From Cladocopium goreaui (lineage: Eukaryota; Sar; Dinophyceae; Suessiales; Symbiodiniaceae), in assembly GCA_947184155.2 (NCBI GenBank), contig CAMXCT020002013.1:484501-548500 (forward strand): a DNA stretch of 64,000 nucleotides, written 5' to 3'. The notes beneath the pieces are model-generated. The model worked only from the letters and a program-made list of their open reading frames with translations, had not been told where the DNA came from and searched no databases. Below are positions 1 through 13,800 of the stretch, piece by piece. The translations under genes were made by a program, and so were the position numbers. Numbering within the stretch: position 1 is the stretch's first letter; every line of letters begins with the position of its first letter.

Positions 1-280
1 TCAATTCACAATGACACATGACAAGCAGGCCCCAACATTTGACAAAGCATTGAAAAAATACCATCCAGGTGCAACCCTCAGGCTGTAATACCACACAAAT
101 CAATCAATTGAGTCAATTCACAATAAACACAAGCAGCCCAACATGTGACAGGATTATTTGATTCCCTTTTAAACAGAGCATCTTCTTGCGATTTTGCAAG
201 TGCATCAGGTGAAGGACTTGCTTCAACCAGAGCGTCTTACCAAGGCCCTAAGGCGATGACTTTGTCATCCCAGCGCTCTT

Positions 281-3200
281 CTACTTTCTCCTGTTATAAT
301 TCCTAGGAGGTGGCAGCGCACGCATCTCATCCTTGAGGCCTTCAAAAACTTCATCTGGGACTTCTCCTGGAATTTGATCTCGGATTCCAGGCCCCAATTC
401 CAACCCAGCCAAGACGAACTTTTCCCACATCCAAGTGTGCACTTCTTGAAGTGCGGTTTTCCAGTCACCTGTTGCTTTGAAACTTCTGGAATAATACATT
501 TGTCTCCGGGTTGAATCCCACAGCTCATGTTGGACCGTTCTATTCTTGTCCATCTCGACTTGAAACCTGTGCGCATTCTTGTCAAGCCTCAACTTGAACC
601 AACTGTTGGGCTCAATGCTTCTGAGGAGGGCAGGTGTTGAGTGCACTCGAGGCCCGACATCTCTGCCAGGCACAGGCGCTGGCCGAGCTGGCTCAGCCGG
701 TTGAGCCGGGGGTGCAAGTTCAGCAGCAGGAGCTGCTGCTTCAGCAAGTTCAGCAGCAGGAGCTGCTGCTTCAGCAAGTTCAGCAGGAGGAGCTCCTTCA
801 GCAACTTCAGACGGAGAAGCTCCTTCAGCAACTTCAGCAGCAGGAGCTGCTTCTTCGGGAAGTTCAGCAGGAGGAGCTGCTGCTTCAGCAAGTTCAGCAG
901 GAGGAGCTCCTTCAGCAACTTCAGACGGAGAAGCTCCTTCAGCCACTTCAGCAGCAGGAGCTGCTTCTTCGGCAAGTTCAGCAGGAGGAGCTGCTTCCTC
1001 AGCAAGTTCAGCTGCTGCTTCAGCACATTCAGTTTCGTTTGCTTCACCTGGATTTGGCAGTGGGTCCTCCACATCTGAATTGACGCAATTGCCTGAATTG
1101 ACAAAATTGACTTGAGCTTCTTCTTCCTCCAAATCCTCTTCGTCTTCCATCTTCACAGCATCGCTTGCTTCCTTGCCTGGTCGCTCGTCATCAGCTTCCC
1201 TCTTCCTTTTTCTTCCACTACTGCTTGCAGCCCCTTTTCCTGAGCCTCGGCCACTTCTTCCTTTGCCTTTGCTTCTTCCCTTCACCTTCCCTTTGGCTTT
1301 GGATTTGCCTTTGCCTTTGGCAGCCTTCTTCTTGGCTTTTTCCTGGAAGTGGAAAAAACGTAGATGCAATAACATGCCTGTCTTGTAAAAAAAATGAAAA
1401 AATTGAAATGCAGCTGGAACAAACTAGCCAGACCAGCAACATTAAACATTTTAATCATCCAAGTTGCTGCTTGCTCCTCCATTTTTTCGTTGAGCAATTT
1501 GCGCCACTTCAATTGCTTCTGAGTTTTCTCCTCCCTGTAGACATTCTCCTTGACAGAGCGAAACTCCTTCTGCTCATCCGCGTCCAAGTGGTCAAACACA
1601 GCTTTTACCAAAGCTGCTTGATCTGGATCAGATGATGACTTCTTTGTCGTCTTAGAGTCGCACTCCAAGACCAGCTCTGCAAAGTCATCTCCGAAATGCA
1701 ACGCCAGCTTCAAAAGGATGTCCTTCCTAGACTTCTCTTTGATTTCGGAGCCAAAAAGATGCCTCCCCATCAAGCAAAGATCTGTGAATGTCAGGCCATT
1801 GGAGCGCCGCAAGCAATTCCGCGCAAATGTTTCAGGAGGCCCAACCTGTTGCCAGTGGATGCCAAACTCATTGCTCCAGACTAGCTTTGTTTGAAAAGCT
1901 GGCATGTTCAGAGAGCATTGCAGCCATTGACAACTTGACGACGAATCCAAAACCCATCGCATCATGCGATAATCATCATCAGCAGCGTCCACAAGCTTCA
2001 ACGGCCAAGCAAGGGCTTGCCACTTCAAATTGCCCAAAATGAGTAGATAGACAAAATTGACTTCAATCACTTGCCCTTGAAAAGCAAGGCGGTTCAGAAG
2101 ACCATCCTGACGGGTAATTCAACTGACACAAAAACATTTGCTACACATCATTTTGGTCATTTTCGTCACTTCCCTGGCCTCCAGGCGAACACCTTGGTCA
2201 GCAAGCCTTTGCCCGCAGTATTGAATCATCCATTGCCATGCCCCGTATGAGGTTCGAAGCCAATCCTCACTGACAGTGCGCCACATCTTCTTCGTCAGAA
2301 TCTCTGAGTAGCGAGCTGGTAGACTATGGCTGGATGATTTGAATTCCTGGCGGCAGTTGAAATCATCTCTGGCATCAGGCCACTTGTCCAAGAATTCTTC
2401 ACGGGTTAGGGCAGCTGGATGGACGATCCCTCTCTTGTCCAAAACCTCAGAGAATTGGCAAACAAGCTGCAACGTAGCTCCAGAGAGCTTCTTGTTGCTG
2501 CCTGGGTTCGTGGCCACCCTGCATGCTTGGTGAATGTCCTCAACCACTTTTGAATCCGCAAAGCCACCAATCAGCAGCTTGGCCAGCTCTTGCGCTGCTC
2601 CAAAGTCAAAATGACACAAATGACACAAATGACGACAAGGCAAATCGAAGACCGTCTCAATGTCACTGGCAAGCTCTGCTGCAAAAGGAGCCATGCTGCA
2701 CCGCAAGGATTGAAACCAACGATGCTCCTTCAAGAGCCGCATTCTTGTCACCTGTGCTTGCTGGGGATCTAGAAGCCCAACCCATGTCTCAGGTGGAGCT
2801 GAGAACTTGGAAAGCGTTGCGCAACGATTCATCAAGCATCCAAGAGCATAGGTATTCACTCTGGCAATGAAGGCCTCCTGGTCAGGCACAAACCGCTCAA
2901 CATCGGCCCAAGTTTGAGCGCTCCACGATTCAGCAAGGGTCTGGAGAGACTGATGACTCATCCATGACTCGACCATTTCCAAAGATTCAATGATTGCATG
3001 CTCTGGGCTTTTGACATCATGGATCTGCTGCGAGTACCACGACCACATTCCATATTGAACTCTGAAGATGATGTGGGCATCTTCCCAATACATCTGTGTC
3101 AAACAGCCTTTGAGGCCTAACAAACCAGACTGACCATCAGTGTCAAGATCTGTTGGGAAGTACCACGAGAGGAGCATGAGGGAGCTATGCCATTCTTTCA

Positions 3201-4030
3201 AGTGGACAGCAGCTCCTTCGTTCCAGGAAAACCATCTGCTTGCCTTGGCAAGTCCGCCCTTGAGCCTCCACGATTCCAATTGCTCGGGAATGGAGTCAAA
3301 GATCTCCCTGTCGGAGCACCCTTCCATACCAAAATCATTGGCAATTCTCTCTTTCAATGCCTGAAACCATTGGCAGTCCTGAGCTGCTTCAAAACTTGAT
3401 TTCAAATATGATTTGTTCCAGTAGCCTACATTCGCAAACAAACAAAATCAACAACCAACTTCAGCAAAAAAGTGAGATCCAAGCAAATGACCCAGGATCA
3501 AAGCTGTTGGATTCAAAGAATGCTTCCAAGATCTGAGTTTTTTCCGTAAACCATTGGCCACTTCCAAAAGGCTTGGTGTTGACGCTGAACAGATACGTTG
3601 TTGCCAAAACACAAGATTCCAAGCCAGCTGCTTTGATTGGGTTTTTCAGGTCTCTCAACAGGCGGTGAATCTTGTCGAAGGTGAAGTGGATTTGGAGGCC
3701 AGCTTGGGAAGTGACAAAGGCAGCAGCTGCGCAGCCAACTTTGCCTTGGTCCATGATGCAATGCAAACAAGGCAAATCAGACAATTGACGTAATTGACTT
3801 AATTGAAACTCCTCTCCATTCAGCACTGCGACATTGTCGTCAAAGAAGAAGTTATCGCCTGGTTGCAGCTCCAACATTTTGAGCAAGACTTCAGGAAATT
3901 TAAAATCATCCGAGCGAAGGTCAGTCAACTTGCATATCTGGGCCGAAAGGCCTTGCAAGAACTTCAAGCTGCTAAGCCGTTCAATTTCCCGTCTCGCTGC
4001 CAAGCGCTCTGCTTCTGGTGTCAGCTCCAT
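281..4030 (-). CDS. Four-exon gene of unknown function
   Basis: Spliced minus-strand gene read from four long open stretches: exon 1 about 3480-4030 (ATG at 4030 just after a CCACAG acceptor-like site), exon 2 about 2130-3425 (acceptor TGTAG before GCTACTGG), exon 3 about 1460-2036, exon 4 281-1342 (acceptor TTCCAG preceded by a pyrimidine run, stop TAG at 281). Donor sites are not clear; dinoflagellates often use GC or GA donors. Exon 1 begins with a charged helix; exon 2 is rich in W, H and C with no motif I recognise; exon 3 is charged and helical; exon 4 opens with a basic K/G/R tract typical of nuclear or RNA-binding tails, then an acidic stretch, an A/E/P repeat, and a conserved-looking C-terminus with WFKLRLDKNAHRFQ. 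Total about 1150 residues. I do not recognise a family. AATTGA-type repeats are read in frame in exons 1, 2 and 4. Exon joins are inferred; a transcript is needed for exact ends. Confidence 0.6.
715..1030. repeat. 30-bp coding tandem repeat
   Basis: About ten imperfect copies of a 30-bp unit (CAGCAAGTTCAGCAGCAGGA is its first 20 bases). In the minus-strand gene it encodes repeats of roughly ten residues rich in A, E and P (AELAEEAAP and variants). The plus strand is also open here in two frames (Q/E/L-rich and S/F-rich), a by-product of the repeat. Confidence 0.85.
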
Positions 4031-4044
4031 CTCCTGTGGGTGTA

Positions 4045-4700
4045 ACACTTTTGTTGACTCAAAATGTCTCAAAATGTCTCAAAATGTCTCAAAATGTCTC
4101 AAAATCACCTCAAAATTTCTCAAAATGTCATTTTTGAGCAATTTTGAGCAATTTTGAGCAATTTGAGCCATTTTGAGCCATTTTGAGCAATTTTGAGCAA
4201 TTTTGAGCAGATTTTTTGGGCAGGTATAAGTATTTTTTAAGCAATTTTGAACAATTTTGAGCAGATTTTTTGGGTAGGTATAAGTACTTTTTAAGCAATT
4301 TTGAGCAATTTTGAGCAATTTTGAGCAGATTTTGTGGGCAGGTATTTTGAGCAATTTTGAGCAATTTTGAGCAGATTTTGTGGGCAGGTATTTTGAGCAA
4401 TTTTGAGCAGATTTTGTGGGCAGGTATTTTGAGCAATTTTGAGCAGATTTTTGTGGGCAGGTATAAGTACTTTTAAACAATTTTGAGCAATTTTGAACCA
4501 TTTTGAGCATTTTTTAGCATTTTTTTTTGGGCAGATATAAGTCCTTTTAAATAAGTTTGAGCAATTTGGAGCAATTTTGAGCAGATTTTTTGGGCAGGTA
4601 TAAGTACTTTTAAGCAATTTTGAGCAATTTTGAGCAGATTTTTTCTTTTGGCAGGTATAAGTATTTTTAGAACAATTTTGAGCAATTTTGAGAAGTTCAT
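4045..4700. repeat. Minisatellite of TTTTGAGCA units
   Basis: Starts with five to six copies of AAAATGTCTC (about 4060-4105), then a compound array in which runs of ATTTTGAGCA alternate with a longer block containing GCAGATTTTTTGGGCAGGT and ATAAGTACTTTT. The larger block recurs about seven times between 4200 and 4670. It separates the 5' end of the four-exon gene from the next exon train. All ORFs read through it are low-complexity artefacts. Confidence 0.9.
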
Positions 4701-4879
4701 ACAAGTATTCATAGTTTTGAATATTTACATCCATGCACTTGACATTATGTATTCATATCTAAATTTAAATTCTGAAAGTATATTGTGTGAGTATATTGGT
4801 GAATATTGAATCCAACTGAAACAGCTGAAGCAACTCAATTGATTGACAATGACCAATTGACACAATTGAATCATGTACT

Positions 4880-7800
4880 GCAAATTGATGCTTGAGACAA
4901 AGACCATGCCTGCTGTTCGAAGAACGCCACCAAGGCCAATCATTCGATCTGCCTCACACATGGGGATGTCACATAATCTGGCTATGAAGCAATGCATCAG
5001 TTGAAACAACTTGGCAGTGAAGTTTTCTGGGATGACAAATTGACTCAATTGACTCAATTGACTCACTTGAGATAATTCTATGATTTGAGAACTACACACT
5101 TTGTGCATCCTATGTTAACTGAGCCCATCCCACCAAGCTTCATCAATGATCTGCCTAACAAACAACTTTGAACAACATAAACATGAAGCATCCGCTGCCA
5201 TGACAGTGTTTCACCCTGCTTCTGCAACATGATCACCTTGCACTGGGATTAGCATTCACCTTTTTTAGCTTCCTTTTTGCATGGCTGTGGTCTTTATGAG
5301 CACTAGGTCATGGCTGTTCACAGGGACCATCCACTTGCAATGATCTGCGCAAAAACGTCATTGCTTCATTCTTGCTTAAATAAAACACGACAGCATGGGC
5401 TCATAGACTGGAAACAAACACCAAACCTTGATTTCTTTGTCTGTCAAAACCATTCACTGCTTTTTGCAATAGAACATGACACAATTGATACAAATGACAC
5501 AAATGCCACAAAATGATTGAGCTCAATTGGCCCAGAACATTAATTATGCATTTCACCGCCAAGATGAACAGGCATCAAGCTCTTCTTGACCTGGAGTACA
5601 AGCGCTTCTTGACAAGTTGAAGATATTATTTTGGATATCGAATATGACATCAATGTTTTTTCAACTATCATGAAAGCTCACTCATGACATGTCAAGCCAA
5701 GTTGCGAATTGCGTTGCGCAACCAGTCATTTGACTCGAACTTGTCCCCCCAGCGAAACAACATGTTGATCCTTGGCATTGACAAACACACAATTCCAAAC
5801 AACAAAGCTGAACTTCAGAAACCAATTCACACAATTCAAACCATTGTTTGCCTTGACGCAATTCCAAACCTGTTGTCCAAGCTGTGAATCAAATATCTCA
5901 ACATGCAGACCAGACACATAAGCTTGATCTTGTGGCTCCGGGAGATCTTGGCATTGGAGAGCATGGTCCGCACACCCTGGTCGATATTGTAGTCGGTCAG
6001 GACCTCAGTCCTCGGTCAGAATCACAGGCAGGCATGGCATGACACCACATGAAATGAATGACATGATGCAAATGTCATAAATAATATTATATAATGAATT
6101 CACTCCTCTTCCAACAGCTGGACTGCAGCCATAGCACAACACCTCCTCCCATCCATCACCACCTTCAATATCACTGTCAAGCAAGCTCTGCAAGAAGGTA
6201 ATCTGCTTCTGGATCATCTCCCGCACATAGGGCTGGCTGAGCTTCACCTATCAGCGACAAAGGGAAACAACATGATTTAATTAAATACCAATGGTATTAC
6301 TCAACTGGAACCATGCAACATGTCATCCAATATGGCCACGACAAGGCTTTGTCAATTGAAACAATTGTATCCTGGCCTTCTTCTGCGCTGGGGTCATGGC
6401 TTGGAGCTCATCCACAAGCCCAAGACCTGGGGGCGGAGTGACCTCCTCTTTCTTGACGTTGGGCTGCTCCTCCTTCAGCTCCTCCTGTGGCTGCTCCTCC
6501 TTCACCTCCTCCTTCTTTGCCTCCCTCCCTGGTGGCTTGGGAGCTGGCCTGTCAGGTTTTGAAGGCATGGCCTTGGCAGCCGGGGCTTTGCTGCCACTGG
6601 CAGAAGATGACGCAATTGACCGAAATGACCCAATTGGTGCTGTGGCAATGGGCCCAATTGGTTTGGGTGGAGGTGGACCTGGTGGAGCAGGCGGTACGGA
6701 TTTGCCACGCAGAAATTTGATGCTAGCCTCTGGCCAAACTTCCCTCCACAGGTTTCTGGCCCTGTCCAGGCTATGCTCGAAGTCATCCTCGGTCCAGGCC
6801 ACACCTGTCAAGTCGTCGAAAAGGTTCTGAGTCAGGGTTCGCAGGTTCCTTAGCAACACTGAGCGACCAACAAGTCGTTGAATGAGTCAATTGAGGCAAT
6901 TGAATCAATTGAAAACATTACAAGAATCAATTGAGGCAATTTAATTGGGGCAAATGTTGATGGTTAAAAACCATTAATGTTTGAAGACAGAACTTATTGT
7001 GAATGTAAGAGAACTGAATTGTTTCGCATTTCGATCCCACAAGTTTATCACTACAACCCCCCAAGTGAAGCATCCAAACAGCTCAGCTCAATTTGAGGCA
7101 AGACACACATTGGGCGAACCCTGAAGAAACGCAATGGTGTTACAGGAATCCAGCTGCGGATTCATGCTCAGCTTTGCGCTGTAGAGCACCACTTCGCACC
7201 CTGCCATCTGCAAGATCCGGATGATGACACTGGCCGTCCCAAGTGTCCGGTGCCAGCCCCAACTGCAAGTCAGCCTCAGCAAGACAAGTCTGAATGTGTA
7301 AACGTTGAAGCTTTGACTGAGGGAAATTGCTCTTCTGAAATTCACATCAAAACTGTGAATTGCTCCAACACATTCAAATGACACAATTGCAAGCATCACA
7401 AGAAGAATAATAGGTCAAGACTAGCCAAATGCAGACAGGAAACCGGACGATGTTCCCTGGCCGGGACAAAATGTCCAGGACCACCGACTTGAACTCGCTG
7501 TGGCGGATGACCTAAATAAGAGAAGTGCTACAAGGACTATGGACAAAGGCCCATGGAGCAATTGATCCATAACAACTGGCTCAATTGACAGCGCATGCCA
7601 TTTGACAACAATTGATTCAATTGACAATATTTAATTCAAACACCACTACCACTTGACAGCTTGACTCAATTGACTCAATTGACAACCTGCTTGCCATTCT
7701 GATGCCAAGCCACTTCCTCCTGCACCTCCGTGTGCAGGCCGCTCATCTTCTGCTTGGTCTTGTCGTGCTCCTCGAAGCTCCTGAGCATCCAACCCCGAAC

Positions 7801-10800
7801 CACAATGATGATATCATCATCAATGCATTCAAACATTGTGATTGTGATCGTAATTAATGCATCAAAGGCACTGGCGTGAAAGCTTCAACGGAAGCCGGTG
7901 CTCCCACACCTCCTTCATCGGATTACGAAGGTGACCACATAACTTTTCGATAATCCTGACCACCTCAGGTGGTGGATCCTGCAAACAATGAAATGCACAA
8001 AGCAACTTGATCAAATCAAACACAGATCAAACACAGCCGCTAGAGAACTATGCAAACGTGCATAAATTATTGTCAATTTCCATGATGATCTTGACACAAG
8101 GCTCTGTCCTTCCAACCACGTCTGGCATTGCCCGATCCATACCCCAGGATTGCGACTCGTGCCGGCCAGTGGACCACTTGTGTGTTCCAAAGCATGATAG
8201 GAACCTGACATCATTATACCAAAGCAGACCCACCCAATTGACACAATCACTGCACTACATCCAAAGCAGACAATTGCCAGCACTTCAACACTTCACATGG
8301 CTGACACAATTAACACAATTAACACACTTGATCCAAACCAGCCAATGTGATTCAGCAAACTTCTTTGATAAGCCAAGAAACTGCGGTTTGGTCACTTTTT
8401 TTTTGTTCCACCCGACGTTGTCATACTTGATGCCCTTGTTCTGGTGGTACCTTGGTAATGAACCAGCTGAAAGCCATCATTGGCAACAATCAAAGCAGAA
8501 CATCCTGCAATGCAGGTAAGTTACTCCTTCACCTTTTGCCTCGTAATCGACAGAACGTACTTGAGGATGTCAGTAGGCTTCTTCTTCTCCACCAAATCCC
8601 TGAGTAACAAACAAGTGAATTGAATTGACCCACACTTTCTCTGACAATTGACCCAATTGAAGAGAACTCACCACAACAAACGTTAAACATCATCAAATGA
8701 AACATAGAAGCCCAAATCAGCAAACTTAATCCCCACTTCTTTGATCCAAGAGGCACCAAGTCCTGGGCGTTGCTTGGGCACTCAAGGTAGATGAAGTAGA
8801 GTGCCTCAAGCAAGCAGTTTGCTAATGCACTATTCCCAGATTCTAGTAACAACGTTGGGATTTATCTTCTGACACTCTTGAAATAAGATAATAAATGATC
8901 CAACTGCTCAATTGCGTTTGTTTCATGTGCGATCAAGCGACCTGTTGCGCTTTCCTTGGCCACTTGCTCACCGATGGGCGCCACTCAGACGGCAGGTATT
9001 GCAAAGCAATCGAGCCCGAAGACATAAGTTTGAACTAAAATTGTTGTGTGTTTGTTGTTGTTCATTGGGTTGCCCTTGAAATAACATATCATGTTTTTCT
9101 GCATGAAGCATGACTTGTTTTCAAATCTGTTTTGATACAAATGACACAATTGACACAATTGAATTACTGTAATCAAAATCATGGGCTGGGGCACCAATTA
9201 ATGCTTTGAGCACTAGTTGCTTCAGGACAACTGCCATAATATTGTCATGATTCGCAAGCACGCGTAATTCAAGTACAATGCAATTCAATGAATCAAATTG
9301 AATGACTGGCACTTGAACAACACATGCCTCGCCTGGGTGTATCCATGAGCCTGCCACCAATGTCACAAAGTGGGTGGTCCCCTATCGGTTGTGAAGGTTT
9401 TCACAACAATTTGAACATCCCAAGTCCACTCCCTACTTTAGTTTTCCCCTAATTTTGTCGCTTACTCATATCATCGCACATCCATATTAATTATATCAAA
9501 CCAGATTTTTTTGCAGAATCCAAGTTCCAGAATCTGGTTGTTTATTTCCCATGAAATCCCCAAGATAATTGTATAAAGATATCACCGTGTGAAGTTTGAT
9601 GGTGAATTCCAGGAGGTTACCAGTTTGCGAACTGGAAAATCAATGAAGATCACCTTTGCTTAAGAGGTAAATCATGCATAAATCATCTATCAATGGCCAA
9701 TTTCCCTTGGAAAATGCATCTAAATCACCGGTTTTTGATAGATCAATTGCTCAATCATCAAGCTCAATGGCCCATGGCTATCCCCAAAATCCCATGATGT
9801 ATCATCATTGTACGAAATGACTCTGGTGGTTTTAACCATGAAAAATATGAGTCAATGGGAAGGATTCTATCCCATATGTATGTATATATATATATATTAT
9901 ATATACATAAATTATATATATAGTATATAATACGTATATATATATATTACTCTATTATATTATATTATATTGTATGTATTATATTATATTATATTACATT
10001 ATATATAGTATAATATATATATATATATTATTGTATAATAAAATAACACATTTATATATATATATTAATGAAATAAAATATATTCTGGAAAATAAAAGCC
10101 ATGTTTGAAACCACCAACCAGTGACCATATTATGGGTATCAGAAGTTATCGCCAAAAAAACCCAGTGCCTCCCCCATGGCCTTGCCCTCGTCCTGCGCCC
10201 TGGATCTCTACGCGCACGGGACCTGCCATGATGGATTAAATCACACAATTAAGACAAACAGCAAATCAGTCAATCAACACAAATCACGCAGTTTGAGCCC
10301 TATTGCCTCTGACATTCTTTTCATTCATCCATTCTTTCACATAATTTGATTGATGCATTGGCACAGCTGCTGAATAATAAATAAAAGCCCTGGATGAGTA
10401 GAACAAAATGAACTGAACAATTGACTCAATTGACCCAATTGACCAAATCACTTTTCAAGATTAAAATGACTTTGCCAAAGTGCTTGTCAAAGAAATCCTG
10501 GGGCCCCCACCCTGAATCGAAGGCCACGCCTGGCCACTTGGATGGTAGCACACTAGAATCACAAGCAATTGACACTTTGTTAGCATGTCAACAAAGATAT
10601 ATCTCGAAGTTCAGCCTTGACATGTCTTCCACTGAATGCTCATGTTTTCAAGCACGGTACTCCTATTTCAAAAGAAAAGGCAATTGAGCTGCAATTGTGC
10701 TTCAATTGACAAACTTTCCATCTCAGCTAATCATGATGGTTCCTCAATTCCGTTTTGAAAGCACACCATTGCCCCAACAACATGTTTTGTTTTTTGTCAT

Positions 10801-13800
10801 CAAGAGTAAGAGGAACCATACACACCCACTTCTGGAATAATGGGTATCATGATGGTTCCTCAATTCCGTTTTGAAAGCACACCATTGCTTCAACAACATT
10901 TTTTGCTTTTTATAATCAAGAGTAAGAGGAACCATACACACCCACTTCTGGAATCTTGCCAAAAACAGCTCACAGCAATTCTAATATCAGGAACCAAGCC
11001 AGCAGGCACTTTGGGATGGCTTCCTTCCTTGGCATGGGCGCAGCACATGAACTCGTTTAATTGATGGGTTTGGACAGGGAGAAGCAGGGGTCACCACAGG
11101 CATTCCAATGGTCCAAACAAACTAAAGAATGACATTCCAAGTGAACTGAAGGGCAGCAGTTTGAATTTCACCAAATTAATTACCACAAAACCTGGTCAGG
11201 GATTGAAGACTGCCAAGACTCATCAAATTTCAAAAGAGAATCCACTCGCCATCCTCTACTTCTGTGCCATCCTCCAGAGCCAGCACACCTGACGCAATTG
11301 ACAATGACGATGGCTGCCATGACGCAATTGACAGCGCCGTCACATCCTCCAGCTCCGCTTCAGCAGCCAACGCCTCGAGGACCTGTTCAGCAAGTCCAAT
11401 GGTCCAAAATGAGCCAACTGACTTGGAAGCACTACCAATTGCTGACTAACCTACTGTGTTCATGACCTTACCATGCTTGGTTCATGCAAGTGCAAATCTA
11501 TTGTCAATGAAAAATTCAATAACACAATTGACAGTGACAATGTTCCAAGCCTCGATGTGGAATTCGCCAATGTACCACATTCGTCTCCGGACCGCATGAC
11601 CGCACGGGGATCTCTGATCACAAAGGAACTCATTGTCTGCAGCCAAGACAAAGCCCGTGTCCTTGCGGCACGCTTTGGGCGCATGCTCGCCCCGGCAGTT
11701 CCAGTCCCAAATCCGGAGAGTGCCATCATCCCAGCTCCATTTGCCATGCAATCCACTCCAGCGCAATGCTCCTCCACGAGTTCTGCCTCAGCAAAGCAAG
11801 CTGCTCAAAGACAATGTTTTAAAACTTAAAACACTTGAGGCAATTGAAACAATTGATGTCACTTGAAAGCACTGCAGCACACTCAGAACAACGTTTGTTT
11901 ACTTAAGGCAAATCAGTTCAAAACCAAGACACTCCGGAAGTTGCACTGCATAGTGTCCTTGCAGAGGGTCATCCACTCCGAGCGACGTCCGCTCCCAGAA
12001 TGGTAGTAGTAGAACACATAGGCCACATGTTTCTTCTGCGGCTGTGCCACCACCAACGGGTACTGGGACTCAGACTCCTCGTTGCCTGGCTTCTTCTTGT
12101 CGTAGTCCTTGTTGTCACCAGGCGCATAGCTACGAGGAATCTTGTTCGCCATGGCTTCGATCAATTGAAAGTAATTGAAGCAATTTGACACAATTGACAA
12201 TTGGCAAGGCAATATCGCTGGCTGGAATTTAAGTTAGTAGATGAATTTGATTTTGTTCAATTAAGTCGATGATTTCGATTTCATTCAATTAAGTAGATGA
12301 CTTTGATTTTATAGTTTTTTTACTTGCTTTCTAGAGTAGATGTCTGGCTAAATTGTCCAACTTCAATGCTTGAGTTCCTCTACCTAGTGTAATTGCATTT
12401 TGAAGTTTCTACTGTTCTTGAGCTGCTTCTCATACAACTCAGTCACTCAAACCCAAGAGACATCAATACTTGACACAATTGAGAGAATCTCTGCAATAGC
12501 ACTGCATGAAGAACCAAATGAAATCAATCAGCTTTCCAGTTAAACAGGCGATGCCACAACTGACACTGTGTCACTGTTAGAAGCTTCAACATGTTATGTT
12601 GAAAAGAATTAAGACTGGAGCAGAACCGGGCCTTTCAAAAACATCTGCAGGCTCGAAACTTGGTTCAGGCCTCACATTGAAGAATGCAATGACATGACTG
12701 CAACACTTCTTGTTAGTTTCAATTTCAAGTCTGAACTCAATTGATTCAATTGACGCAATGTAATTGCATTTGTATGGAAGAAAGCAAGTCAAGTCAAATC
12801 ATTGGTTCTGAGTACTGAGAGAATGACAAGCGCCCAGATCCTGCCACAGTTAAACCCTTCAATCAATAAGTTGGTCATCGTTTTCCACATGTGACTGAAC
12901 GAATCAATCATGTCGGCCATGTATGATGATGTTGAGACAATTGAAGCCATCAGAATCACTGACCACCCCTTGGTTTCTGCTCATCACTTCAGATGCTACT
13001 CAGTGTGTCAGTTGAGTCAGTCTCTTGCTGTCTGTGTCTACTGGCTATCTGGCGGGAGCGATTGTGGCTCTTGCACAGCTGGCTCTTCATTGTCATCCGC
13101 CACAGTGGGCAAATGAAATTGGATCAAAGGCTTACAGAAGAAGCCGCCGAACTCCACAGCGATTTCGCCTGCAGGTTTTCCAATTTCAGTCGAGTGAATT
13201 GACTCCAGCTGGCTCAGCACAATGATTCATGTCATGTGTGAACATTTGAAATTCAAAGGATTCCAACATTCACTTGACTCAATTGAGGTAGGCGCCCCTG
13301 TGGAAGATAATCAGGTTCGGCGCATTCTTGGGCATACTGGGCACCACCAGCCACAGGTCGTTGTCAATTTGCACATGGCAAGACCAGCAATTCGCCTGCA
13401 GCATGGCTGATGGTTCTCAACAATTTTTGGCATCGCAACGCACCTGGCAAAACCGATTGACTACTGAGTACTGAAAACCACATGGACTGAAGCAACATTA
13501 TGATCCCACCTCAATGTCATCGTTGTTGAGCTCGTCCAACAACTTCTGCAGATTGGCCTTCAAACGCAATTCAGGTTTCTCAACCAGTAACTTGGCCATC
13601 CTGTCCATCAGGAAGCCATGCAGCATCTCTTTCGCTTTCCTCACAGGCTGTAGTTTTGTAAATGATGCCTGGAGCCAACCATCAGGTTACTTTGACATCA
13701 CTAAGAATCACTGGCAAGAATCTCTAGAGATGGGTGCTTCAGGCATTGATCTGCATCAACTTTGCGCCCTCCATCCATCCTCGGTTCGCTGACAATGCGA

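Noticed and set aside
634..1083. Plus-strand Q/E/L-rich ORF opposite exon 4
   Set aside because: Antisense reading of the 30-bp A/E/P repeat; the minus-strand frame continues into non-repetitive protein on both sides and the plus frame does not.
4079..4734. Several minus-strand ORFs of 80-150 codons rich in NCSKLLKIAQ
   Set aside because: They are translations of the TTTTGAGCA minisatellite, open in all frames because the unit lacks stops, with no protein-like variety.
9994..10248. Minus-strand ORF with a Y/I-rich tail
   Set aside because: The tail is the TA microsatellite; only the part at 10150-10230 might be an exon.
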